Source: Scilla litardierei
Lineage: Eukaryota; Streptophyta; Magnoliopsida; Asparagales; Asparagaceae
Assembly: GCA_030789695.1 (NCBI GenBank)
Contig: CM061134.1
Span: 61,945,334-62,009,333 of the forward strand
Direction: 5' to 3'
Length of the DNA: 64,000 nucleotides
The notes beneath the pieces were generated by a model. It ran no database searches, was not told the origin of the DNA, and was given only the letters and a program-made list of their open reading frames with translations. Below, piece by piece: positions 35,161-45,747 of the stretch (positions within the stretch are counted from its first letter, which is position 1; each line of letters begins with the position of its first letter). Made by a program: the position numbers and the translations under genes.

Positions 35161-36900
35161 CAGTGAGCCCTTCATTGCAAACATCTACGTAGACAATCAT
35201 ATGTATCAGTTTGTAAGAGCATAGGCTAATGAATCAGTTTGGGTCTGTATCAGTATGTACATCAATATAGTTGAATTCGATTGAATATGCCTTCAGCTTG
35301 AATAAGTATCAGATTTAATTTTAAAGTTTGCATGTAGTTTCTGAGTCAGAGTGAATAAGTATCCGGTTTAATCTACAATGTTTTCAGATTGAACATGTAT
35401 AATAAGACTTAAATCTAAAAGCTTGCATGTAGGCTTGATTGGGATTCAGATTAAGTATGATTAAATTTATTCCAGTGGTCGCGTTGAGAAAATTTGTCAT
35501 CGATGAAACATCAGTTTAACGCGCATAACGAGTAAATTTTGCTGGTTGTGCGCGTTAAACAATTGTTCATAAAATACCTTAGATGCTCAAAGCGAACACC
35601 TGGCTCTGGCTGTGCTTGTTGTGCGCTTTGCGCAATTAAAGTAACCATTATAAATATGATCAACGCGCACAACGGCCATAAATTAGTAGGTACTGAGCGT
35701 TGAGCAATTATGTAAGCGGCTATTAATTTTTCCAGCTCACGTCCCACCGGCCGGTCAAACATTCTTGAGAAATGCACATGTCTGGTATCAATCAGCTGTA
35801 GATTTACGAGCAGTCTTTTGTATATTCACGAGAACTCCTCAGTTTGTAAGAGCATAGGCTAATGAATCAGTTTGGATCTGTATCAGTATGTACATCAATA
35901 TATTTGAATGGCTGGGTCATTTTCAAAATGTCATCAATTTGAATATGTAAGAGATTTAATCTAAAATTTTGCATGCAGTTTCTGAATTCGATTGAATATG
36001 TCTTCAGATTGAAAAGGTATCAGATTTATTTTTAAAGTTTGCATGTAGTTTCTGAGTCAGAGTGAATAAGTATCCGGTTTAATCTACAATGTTTTCAGAT
36101 TAAACAAGTATAAGAAGACTTAAATCTAAAAGTTTGGATGTAGGCTTGGTTGGGATTCAGATTAAGAATGATGAAATTAGGAATTTGATTGATTCACTGC
36201 GGTAACACGCATTGGGATTAAAATTATAGCAATTCACAAATATGCTCAAAGCGCAAAACAGTCAAATTTATTCCCGTGGGGGCGTTGAGCAAATTTGTCA
36301 TCGACGCAACTATAGAGCTTAACGCGCACAACGGGCATAATTCTGCATGTTGTGCGCTTTTCGCAATTATGTTAGCCATAACAAATTTGCTGACCGTGCA
36401 CACCGGATCAAAGTGAACACCTGACGATACTTGTTGTGCGCTTTGAGCAATTTTTTAAACCATTAAAAATTTGCTCACCGCGCACAACGGGCATAATTTT
36501 GTATATTCATGAGCACCCCTCAGTAGCTTGACGGGGTCTTAGATGTAGCTACACTGTAAATATGGTACTGCAGCATCACATCCTCATTGACCTATCTGCG
36601 TTGCGCGCATTGAGCAATTCCCGTTTTCCATGTGTTTTGCGCGGTGATCAATTATAATAGTTTCTCTCTTCTGTATTATTTAGCCCGGGGTGCGTGTCGA
36701 ATAAAATGTATTAAAAAATCTTAGTGGAGAGTAGTATGTTGGGAGTAAGTTTCCTATTAGCATCAATGTTGATCAAGGCGAAAAATCGTTGAGTTTCATT
36801 GTTATGCGTGGAGAGTAATTAACCTATTTTGATCCAGATGCTAAAATAATTGGGATTACGCGATTTTCGCGTTGGTATTACGCGGTTTGCGCGTTGAGTA
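35161..36900. repeat. cassette-region modules (first set)
   Basis: No gene. It holds blocks that recur up to 45.7 kb: a CAGTTTGTAAGAGCATAGGC block (35207, 35840), a TTTTGTATATTCACGAG block (35817, 36499), and a GTGCGTGTCGAATAAAATGT block (36690). Between them are palindromes such as GCGCACAACGGGC / GTTGTGCGC at 36324-36357, a diverged form of the satellite palindrome, with repeated GAGCAATT words. Confidence 0.7.
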
Positions 36901-37664
36901 AATAATTGTTGATTCCCGAGATCCATTGCATTACTATAGGATCAAGGACTTATTATACGCTTCATTTTGATTGCTCCAATTCCATATAGCAACTCCACCA
37001 CAAATCTCTAAAAACCCCCCTTCAAAATGGAATATCTCTTAAAGATGCTATTTTTGAGGATGGGCAACTCCAACCCACCATCTTCAAATCCTATTTTCTC
37101 TTTGTTTAAGCTTTACTAATGAAAAATATTTATCATTAAAATGGGTTAATCTAATACATTATTTCTGTATGAAAGAAAACTATAAATAATATTATTCTTC
37201 AATGTTAATTTTTTTTAATTTTTAAGTATTTAGTATTTCTTGTAATATTTTAAATATTTTAAATTTGCTCGAAAAATATCCAATATTGGTCTCATGTAGT
37301 AGGTATAATTGAGATATTTCCATCGGTACTAAAATTATTAAATTTGGTCACGTGATTTGTAAAATACATTTGTAATAAATAGTCGTTACCAAGCTATGAC
37401 GTTAATAAACGCAACAAAGGGCTGATATCAATTAGCCGTTGTGCGCGTCGTGCGCGGTGGTTAAAAGTCATAGTGTGAATCAATATCCATCCGCTGTACA
37501 CACACGGTCTCACATCTGAGGACTCCACATTACACACACGGTCTCAATATCCATCCTCTTTTTCAGCTGAGCCTAAAATACTTAGGATTACTCGTTTTTC
37601 TCGGTGGGATTACGCGTTGAGTAAATAAGATGTTCATTCCCGAGATCCCTAGCATTACTGTAGG
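36901..37664. repeat. two truncated promoter-like modules and unassigned sequence
   Basis: Blocks starting GATTCCCGAGATCCATTGC (36911) and a similar CATTCCCGAGATCCCTAGC (37634) are the start of the module that elsewhere leads into a TATA box. Here both diverge before the TATA. AT-rich sequence between them has no recognisable gene; a single GTTGTGCGCGTCGTGCGCGG motif lies at 37438. Confidence 0.5.
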
Positions 37665-38320
37665 ATAAATGGATCGTGAATGCCGTGAATGTCCTGGAGA
37701 AACGTATGAAATCGGAGGACTACAGGCTGATGCAGTCGCCTCCCTAATATGCTTCTCTCCCTGGTCTGCGAAGAGATGAATGGCCCCCGGGCCTTTGCGC
37801 CCTGGTTGGCTGCTCTGGGTCAATTAGGTTGGCGGTGCATGGGTACCGTCTCTCTGAGGCACAAGCACTCCCTCCTGTTCTTTTCGATCTCTTGGCTCGC
37901 AGGCAAATTGGCCAAATCTGACTGTGGATGAAGCAGATCATAATTGTCTCAGATTGCAGAAGCTGGAAGCCTGGAACCTGTGCGGAAACACAAAAGGCAT
38001 GGTTGTCTCAGATTTCCAGAAAATCAAATGATGTGAGAGTCACACATCCATTTCCTCGTCCGAACAGATGATGTTGATGATGCTAAAGTAAAGCGACAGA
38101 AATTACAAAACGAGCAGGGAAGTGACTGTAATGACATGCCAATGATGGCATATCGCGCCTTTGAACTATTTGAATTGGAAAATGTTTTGAACTATTTGAG
38201 TCTTTGGATAATTATCGGAGGAAGCCATCTTATGAACACTTTTCCTTGTGTATGCGTGTGCGGAGGCCCATGTCCAGTAGTGCACATATCATATTAGTCT
38301 CTTATATTGGTCTCTTACAG
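37665..38320 (+). other. unidentified cargo sequence
   Basis: Less AT-rich than its surroundings and flanked by recurring modules, as expected for captured DNA. Short frames (for instance one reading WIVNAVNVLEKRMKSEDYRL from about 37670) are open but not recognised. The end, TTGGTCTCTTACAG, is a convincing 3' splice site for the BRCT-like exon that follows. Confidence 0.35.
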
Positions 38321-38593
38321 GCGGTGAAGATCTTCTCTGGATTAAGCTTTTACTTCACCAATCAGTTCGAGCCTCCTTAAAGGGGCTTCCTCGAAAAGGT
38401 GGATCTAGCTGCCGGTCAAACCGTCCGGAAGAATGTTGACCTGGTGATGGACGCATCAAATGCCAGTGTGTTCTCCGTAGCATCTGCCTTCATTGTCTAC
38501 AACAAAGATCCTCCACCTACGTGCGCCTTAGCAGATCTTGAGGAGGTTGTAACAAAGAGATGCGACGAGGTTGGGGCCGCATGCAGTGTTTAG
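38321..38593 (+). pseudogene. captured exon fragment with a BRCT domain (BRCA1-like)
   Basis: Directly after an intron-type acceptor (TCTCTTACAG) the frame reads KIFSGLSFYF, FEPP, GFLEKVDLAAG and, later, SAFIVYNKDPPPTCAL. This pattern (start of a BRCT fold, the glycine of the AAGGT-type turn, then an IVYN.DPP strand) resembles a BRCT repeat of plant BRCA1-type proteins. A TAA at 38378-38380 and a final TAG make it non-functional, and only one exon-sized piece is present. BRCT folds bind phosphoproteins in DNA repair; this piece has no such role as it stands. Assignment to BRCA1 is tentative, to a BRCT fold firmer. Confidence 0.5.
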
Positions 38594-39840
38594 TATTCTC
38601 TTACTGGAACACATCGCCGCATGCAGTTCTGCATCTGAGCTTGTAAGTTGTTCAAAGACCAGCGGTGTTTAGTATTTTGATCTGTTGGTGTTGTTCGACG
38701 CCTCATGTGAATCGGAGTTTCTCTCGGTGTCTTTGAAACGGCTACATACATGACTGCAGGTTACACCGACGCATGCTATGACTACACTCATATCCAGCCG
38801 ATGATGGCAGAAAATCGGCATCGATGGTAATAAACGGAACAAAGATGGTCGCCCGATGAACTCGCGGAAGTTGACAGGGAAGCACGCAGATCACACCGAC
38901 AATCACATATTTCAGTTTGTAAGAGCATAGGCTAATGAATCAGTTTGGATCTGTATCAGTATGTACATCAATATATTTGAATGGCTGGGTCATTTTCCAA
39001 ATAACATCAACTAGAATATGTATGAGATTTAATCTACACTTTAGCTAAACACGCACAACGAGCATAATTCTGCTGGTTGTGCGTGTTTAAGTATGATGAA
39101 ATTTGGAATGTGATTGATTCAATGCGCTGGTGCGCGGTGGAATTAAAATTATTGCAATTCACAAATATGCTCAAAGCGCAAAACGGTCAAATTTATTCCA
39201 GTGGGGGCGTTGAGCAAATTTGTCATCGACGCAACTATAGCTTAACGCGCACAACGGGCATAATTCTGCATGTTGTGTGCTTTGCGCAATTATGTTAGCC
39301 ATAACAAATTTGCTGAACGCGCACACCGGCTCAAAGTGAACACCTCGCGATACTTGTTGTGCGCTTTGAGCAATTTTTTAAACCATTAAAAATTTGCTCA
39401 CCGCGCACAACGGCCAAAATATAAATTTTGCCAGCTCACTTGCCACTGGTCATACATTCTTGGGAAAATCATATGTCTGGTATCAATCAGCTGTAGATTC
39501 AGGAGCAGTATTTTGTATATTCACGAGCACACCTCTGTTGCTTGACGGGGTCTTCGATGTAGCCACACAGTTAAACTCTACTGCAGCAGTCACATCCTCA
39601 TTGACCTATGTGTGTTGTGCGCATTGAGCAATTCCCATTTTCCATGTGTTTTGCGCGAGGATCAATTATAATAGTTACTCTCTTCTGTACTATTTAGCCC
39701 GGGGTGCGTGTCGAATAAATTGTATTAAAAAATCTTAGTGGAGAGTAGGATTGTTGGGAGTAATTTTCCTATTAGCATCAATGTTGATCAAGGCGAAAAA
39801 TCGTTGAGTTTCCTTGTTATGCGCGGAGAGTAATTAACCT
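38594..39840. repeat. cassette-region modules (second set)
   Basis: No gene. It begins with the tail module (CGGTGTCTTTGAAACGGC, GCAGGTTACACCGACGC, to about 38905), then the GTAAGAGCATAGGC block, GCGCACAACG palindromes (39050, 39245), the TATTCACGAGCAC block (39517) and the GTGCGTGTCGAATAAA block (39700). The order matches the set at 35161-36900. Confidence 0.7.
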
Positions 39841-40110
39841 ATTTTGATCCAGATGCTAAAATAATTGGGATTACGTGATTTTCGTGTTGGTATTACGCGG
39901 TTTGCGCGTTGAGTAAATAATTGTTGATTCCCGAGATCCATTGCATTACTGTAGGATCAAGGACTTATTATACGCTTCATTTTGATTGCTCCAATTCCCC
40001 TATAAAAATGGCGGACAAGGAGCACTCATCTTCTCACAACTTCATCTACTTTCTTCCATCATCATCTTCTTTATTTGCCCACACAACCTCCGTATGGAAA
40101 CAGTAAGTCC
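39841..40110 (+). promoter_or_regulatory. promoter-like module, best copy
   Basis: The block reads GATTCCCGAGATCCATTGC, a CCAAT word, then TATAAAA at 40001-40007, followed by a pyrimidine-rich leader (TCTTCTCACAACTTCATC, CTTCCATCATCATCTTC) typical of plant 5' untranslated regions, and a GTAAGT donor at about 40100. A 32-codon frame (MADKEHSSSH...) starts 4 bp after the TATA box, probably upstream of the real transcription start. Similar blocks occur at 41525 and 44195. Confidence 0.5.
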
Positions 40111-40229
40111 TTCAGCTGTTCGTGGAAGGCGAAATCCTCACATCTGAAAACCCTTTTTTGGGCATGCCTGATTATAAATGGACGAACAGCTGAATGAATG
40201 CTATCGTCCATATCTGATATCTATATCAT

Positions 40230-40500
40230 GCCCGTTACTCTGTGGTGTCTCTTGCCGAAGATGAAAGAACTCACCCTCAGATGGATACCCTGCACAACAA
40301 CCACATTTTCAATCCTGTCATGCTTGCTGAATAGTTGCCCGAACCTGGAGGATCTAGTCATTGGAGTAAGTACAAATTTTCTAATTATTTCCTCTGAATA
40401 ATTCAAAACTACGTATGTATGTATGATGGCATTAAGCATTCTGTTTTGTTACCAGGATGAAATGTTTGATTTCCAGACCCGGAAGCTTCAGCGCTAGAAT
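40230..40500 (+). pseudogene. captured F-box/LRR-type gene fragment with intron
   Basis: The frame reads LLPKMKELTLRW, then FSILSCLLNSCPNLEDLVI, the leucine-rich pattern that precedes the FBD domain in plant F-box/LRR proteins. At 40366 a GTAAGT donor interrupts the frame and a TTTTGTTACCAG acceptor ends at 40455, giving a 90-bp intron; the next exon (DEMFDFQTRKL) stops soon after. The F-box itself and most repeats are missing. Retained intron means the piece was copied from genomic DNA rather than from mRNA. It follows the promoter-like module by about 120 bp, so a chimeric transcript is possible. Confidence 0.6.
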
Positions 40501-41524
40501 ACTGGGATCAGCAGATGCCTTCGGATTGCATGACAAATACGCTGAGCACGTTAACTGTAAACATGGTCGATGTACACCGCAAGGGCTCGCATCCAACGAA
40601 GCAGTCTAGAACCTCTGGATCGATGGTAACATGAATTTCACCTTTTTCATATTCCCTCTAGATTCTTCGTCATTATCTTCTTCAATTTGGAATCGAGCCA
40701 AGAGATCGAAAACAACAGGAGGGAGTGCTTGTGCCTCGGAGGTACGGTAGCCATGCACCGCCAACCTATGTGTCCAAGGGCCGCCATCCAGGCTTAATCA
40801 TATGTATCAGTTTGTAAGAGCATAGGCTAATGAATCAGTTTGGATCTGTATCAGTATGTACATCAATATAGTTGAATTCGATTGAATATGTCTTCAGATT
40901 AGTTGTTCGCGTTAAACAATTGTCTATAAAATACCTTAAATGCTCAAAGCGAACACATGTTAAAGCGCACAACGACTCAAAGCGTCTACACCCGTCGTTT
41001 CTTGTTGTTCGCTGTGAGCAATTATTTAAACCATTAAAAATTTGCTCATCACGCACAACGGCCATAAATTCGTCTGTTCTTAGCTTTGTGCAATTATGTC
41101 AGCGACTATTAATTTTTCCAGCTCACATCCCATCGGCCGGTCAAACATTCTTGAGAAATGTACTTGTCTGGTATCAATCAGCTGTAGATTAATGAGCAAT
41201 CTTTTGTATATTCACGAGAACCCCTCCTGTAGCATGACGGGGTCTTCGATGGAGCCACACATTAACTCTACTTCGGTCGCATCCTTATAAACCAATACAA
41301 TTCGCTGCCATGCGTTGTGCGTTTTGCGCCTTGAGCAATTCCAGTTTTCCATGCGTTTTGCGCGGTGAGCAATTCTGATAGTTTGTTACTCCCTTCTGTA
41401 TTATTTAGCACGGTGTGCGCGTCGAATAAAATGTATTAAAAAGGATTAGTGGAGATTAGTATTGGTGGGAGTAATTTTCCAATTGGCATCATTGTTGATC
41501 AAGGCGAAAAACCGTTGAGTTTTA
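40501..41524. repeat. cargo remainder and third set of modules
   Basis: The first 300 bp follow the F-box/LRR fragment and show no recognisable domain. Then come the GTAAGAGCATAGGC block (40814), GCGCACAACG words (40973, 41055), the TATTCACGAGAACCCCTC block (41209) and the GTGCGCGTCGAATAAA block (41415). Confidence 0.6.
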
Positions 41525-41665
41525 TTTTGATTGGTCCAATTCCCCTATAAAATGGCAGACAAGAAGCCCTCATCTTCTCACAACTTCATCTACTTTCCTA
41601 TATCATCTTCTTCTTTTTGCCCACACAACCTCCGTCTGGAAACAATAAGGTCTTCTTATGTTCGA
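41525..41665 (+). promoter_or_regulatory. promoter-like module, second copy
   Basis: CCAAT word followed by TATAAAA at 41546-41552 and the same CATCTTCTCACAACTTCATC leader as at 40020. The leader frame is shifted and the splice donor is lost (ACAATAAGG). Confidence 0.45.
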
Positions 41666-42599
41666 GCATGATGCATGAGGTAGAAATGGACGAGATTGAG
41701 ATGGATATGGGGTGTAAAGATGAGATGGTCTTCTAATGTTCGGGCCTGATGCTTGAGATAGAAATGGACGATAGAATTCAACCAGTACTTTTTTCACGCA
41801 TGCACGTGGAACGGCCATCTCCTCTTTACACTATCTTCTCCTCCATCCCCTTCATCTTTGTATTATAGATCGTCTAAGACACACAAACACCTTCTACTGT
41901 CCTTTCCGATCTCGAAAATGAAAATCTCATTCTATTTATAACGAACCATGTGTTGGTGTTCACCGCCTCTTAGGAATCGGAGTTCTTTTCGGTGTCTTTG
42001 AACCGTCGTCATACTTGACAGCCGGGTACAACGACGCCTGCAACGACGACACTCCTATAAGGGCTACGGTGGTAGAAAGTTGGCAAACACGTCCATAAAC
42101 TCAACGAAGATGGTCGCTTCGTTGCGTTAGTTGATGTCGTTGCCGGCTTTCGGCAACCGTAGGCAGGATAGGAGTGTCTTCATTGCAGGCGTTGTTGTAG
42201 GGTGAAGCACGCAGATCACGCCGACAATTTATCCGGTAAAAAGCCCCTTCATTGCAAACATCTTACGAAGACAATCATATGTATCAGTTTGTAAAGAGCA
42301 TGGGGTAATGAATATGTTTTGTTCTGTATCAGTATGTACATCCATATAGTTCAATGGCTGGGTCATTTTGAAAATGTCATCAATTGGAATATGTATGAGA
42401 TATAATCTAAAAATTTTCAATCAGTTTACGAAGTCGATTGAATATGTAGCCGATTTAATCTAAAATGTCTTCAGATTGATTATGTATTAGAGATAATCTA
42501 AAAGTTTGCATGCAAACAAGTTAATTTTATCATAGACGGAATTTAACAACTTGATTGGAGGGACATTTTCGCGTTCTTTACAATACGTCGATAAAGACG
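41666..42599. other. short cargo, tail module and GTAAGAGC block
   Basis: No gene recognised. From about 41965 the tail module (CGGTGTCTTTGAACCG, GGGTACAACGACGCC) recurs, then the TTTGTAAAGAGCATGGGG version of the start block (42288). Confidence 0.5.
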
Positions 42600-42880
42600 C
42601 CAGTGGTTGAAGGCAGGCCGTTGGATGGCGGGCTGGGATGCCGTTCCACTTTACTGTAAACTGCATCAGGATGTGCGACGGGAGGTCGAGGAGTGGAAGG
42701 CAGGCCTTTGGATGGCGGTCGGGGGTTTCGTTCCAATTTACTATAACCTGCACCAGGATGTGCGACGGGGGGTCAAGGAGTGGAAGGCATGCCGTTGGAT
42801 GGCGGGCTGGGGTTTCGTTCCACTTCAGGATGTGCGACGGGAGGTCGATGAGTGGAAGGCAGACCGTTGGATGGCGAAGG
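42600..42880. repeat. 87-bp minisatellite, about 3.5 copies
   Basis: Copies of a GGATGTGCGACGGGAGGTCG unit start at 42669, 42756 and 42828; the first two are 87 bp apart and the third is 15 bp shorter. Because 87 and 72 are multiples of three, one frame stays open through the repeats (103 codons, W-rich), but nothing else supports a gene. Confidence 0.75.
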
Positions 42881-43380
42881 GACCCGTTGTCTGGAAACGG
42901 TGGTGCCCAGTGGGGTGATTGGCATGGCGATGCCTTCACTGGTGATTTGGACCGACACCCCGCGGGCGGCGACGCCTCCACCGGAGGTGGAGGTAGTCAC
43001 GAAGTAGGCGCTGGAGGGGAGGAGCGGTCCGCCCTAAGTCCCCTGGCGTTAGTTCTCCAAGGGAAGTCGGGGAGTGGAAGGCTGGCCACTCCATGTGTAA
43101 GATGAATAGCTCGTCGGCGATCCGCCTGTGAAAGGAAGAATTCGTCGGGAAGGAGAGGTCCGGTATCAACGGAGGGCCTATCCAACGATCGGGCCAACGG
43201 GAGGTTTCTTTTGAGAGGGGAGAAGTGTCTAGAGGCAAATCGTCCCTAACGCCCTGGGTTTGTGAAGAGAGATCGAATACGGGGGCGTCTCGCCCCCTTT
43301 CAAACTTCATGGTAAGGCTTTTCTTTCTTTGCTTTGAGCAATTATGTCTTAGCGTTGAGCAATTAAGTAAGCGGCTACAA
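42881..43380. other. unassigned cargo-like sequence
   Basis: GC-rich compared with its surroundings. Open frames on both strands have no recognisable domain. It ends in GAGCAATTA words linked to the next repeat. Confidence 0.4.
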
Positions 43381-43620
43381 AACCACTCATACCTCAGAAT
43401 TACACACCGCACACAACCACTCAAACTCAGAATAAGCACACCGCACACAACCACTCAAAACTCAGAATTGCTTAGCGCACAAATCCACTCAAAACTCAAA
43501 ATTGATCATCGCACAGAACCACTCAAACTCAGAAGTGCTCACCGCACACAACCACTCAAAAATCAGAATTGCTCAGAGCACAAAACCACTCAAACCTCAG
43601 AATTGCTCACCACACACAAC
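43381..43620. repeat. ~34-bp minisatellite, seven copies
   Basis: The unit is AACCACTCAAAACTCAG plus AATTGCTCACCGCACAC. The second half matches the AATTGCTCACCGCGCACAAC words near the FAR1/OTU genes (for example 59578), so this looks like a local amplification of the same motif. Confidence 0.85.
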
Positions 43621-44194
43621 CAATTTTGTCCCAGTGAGGGTGAACCGCCACAAATTTCTCCACTGGGTCACAGTTGCTCTTGCTTTTGAGGACATTTGTG
43701 TCATTTTTCGGGTCAAAGGTCTCCCTGAGAGCTTTCAAATCGCTCCAGCTACATCAATTCTCTCCCAACGCAATTAAAGTCTCTTCATATGTCTGACATC
43801 AATCCGCTGTAGATGAGCAGTCTTTTGTATATTCACGAGAACCCCTCTGTAGCATGACGGGGTCTTCGATGTAGCCACACATTAACTCTACTTCTTCTCA
43901 TCAATACAATTCGCTGTCATGCGTTCTGCGTTTTACGCATTGAGCAATTCTCGTTTTCTAAACGTTCTGCGCGATGAGCAATTATGATAGTTACTCGCTT
44001 CTGTATTATTTAGCCCGGTGTGCGCGTCGAATATAATGTATTAAAAAATCTTAGTGGAGAGTAGTATTGTTGAGTGTAATTTTCCTATTATGTGATCAAG
44101 GCGAAAAACCGTAGGGTTTCATGGTTTTGCGCGGAGAGTAATTAACCTATTTTTTTCCACATTCTAAAATAATTTAGGGAGCCCCTTTGGAGAT
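43621..44194. repeat. cassette-region modules (fourth set)
   Basis: A short unassigned stretch, then the TATTCACGAGAACCCCTC block (43828) and the GTGCGCGTCGAATATAATG block (44021). No gene. Confidence 0.6.
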
Positions 44195-44400
44195 GCTCTA
44201 AATGTTGATTCCCGAGATCCATTGCATTACTGTAGGATCACGGACTTTTTATACGCTTCATTATGATTGGTCCAATTTCCCCTATAAATGGCGGACAACG
44301 AGCACTCATCTTCTCTAAACTTCGTCTACTTTCTTCTATCATCTTCTTTATTTGCCCACACAACCTCCGTATGGAAACAATAAGTTCTTCAGCTGTTCGT
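44195..44400 (+). promoter_or_regulatory. promoter-like module, third copy
   Basis: GATTCCCGAGATCCATTGC, a CCAAT word, TATAAA at 44283-44288 and the same pyrimidine-rich leader. The splice donor position reads ACAATAAGT. Confidence 0.45.
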
Positions 44401-45747
44401 GCATGCTTGATATAGATATGGACGATAGCATTCATCCAGTACTCTTTTCACGTAAAGGTAAATGGTTCATGTTGGAAACTTATGCAACGAAGGGCTATCG
44501 TCCATTTATAATCAAGCATCCCCGACAATGCTGGGGGGTGTTGCAACTGCGTTGAGAAAATTTGTCCCAAACAGCACTATGAAAAATGTGTACGATGATC
44601 ATACCATATTCTTTTGGGGTGATATTGGCTATGATGTCTCACATGTTTCAGGAAAGCTGCTGGGTGTTGTACCATGTAAGATTGTTATTCCCGCCTATTA
44701 TAAATTGTGGCTATGTATTTGTTTTGCGTGTCTTGCTATACACTCCATATCCATCTCCATCTCCTTTTTATACACTCAATCTCCTCCATCAAACCCTTCA
44801 TCGTTTCACTATACATCATCTTTGACACACAGACACTCCATCCTATCCTTTCCGATCTCTTACACTCCCAAACACAACTTCTTATACAACCCTGTGTTGT
44901 TTTACATCGTCTCCGGTAACGGAGTTCCAATCGGTGTCTTTTGTCCGGACTTCAGGTTACAACGACAACAGCAATGACGGTAATAAGCGAAACGGTCTGC
45001 CGACTTTCGAATTCACGGGGTCTCCTACTACGGACAAAGTGCCACGTCATTGCACACATCTGGTATGACAATCATCTTGAGCAGATCAGGGCAGAAATTC
45101 GGCAACTGTAACATAGATGTGGAGCGCATTGCCCGTGTCGTACATCGCCACAGGGGAATCAGGGTTCCAGGCGTTGTGTTTGACACGGCTACATACTTGA
45201 CTGCAGGTTACAACGACGCGACACTCATATCCAACTATCCAAGGACGTTAATAAACGCAACGAAGATGGGCGCCCGATGAACTCGCGGAAGTTGAAGGGG
45301 GAAACACGCAGATCACGCACCACTTCATTGCAAACATCTGCGAAGACACTCAAATGTATCAGTTTGTAAGAGTAAAGGGATATGTATCTGTTTGGATCTG
45401 TATCTGTACGTACTTCAGTATGTTAGAATGGGTTGGCCATTTTGGAATGGTCACCGTTTGAATATGTATCAGCGTTAATCTAAAGGTTTGCATGCAGTTT
45501 CTGAATGAGATTGACTAGGTATCAGATTTTATATAAAATGTCTTCAGAATGAATAAGTATCGGTCTTAATCACAATTAGGTAAAGTTTCTAAGTGAAGTT
45601 TGACTGTTGGCATATTACGGAATCACAATTTTAGTATGATGAAAATAGGAGTGTGAATGATTGACCGTTGGAACAAAAATTACAGCATCCAACAAATATG
45701 CTCAAAGCGCACAACGGGCAAAATTAGTCCGTGCGGGGCGTGTTGAG
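44401..45747. other. unidentified cargo, two tail modules, start block
   Basis: After the promoter-like module a 40-codon frame (MDDSIHPVLFSRKGKWF...) and an overlapping one containing TIFFWGDIGYDVSHVSGKLLG are open but not recognised; the latter looks like real protein sequence. Tail modules recur at 44905 and 45165, and the GTAAGAGTAAAGGG start block at 45364. The last 90 bp carry GCGCACAACGGGC and run into the Athila insertion, whose TTGAG target continues at 58676. Confidence 0.45.

Noticed and set aside
42487..42981. 164-codon minus-strand frame rich in Pro and Leu
   Set aside because: Antisense of the 87-bp minisatellite; the repeats alone keep it open.
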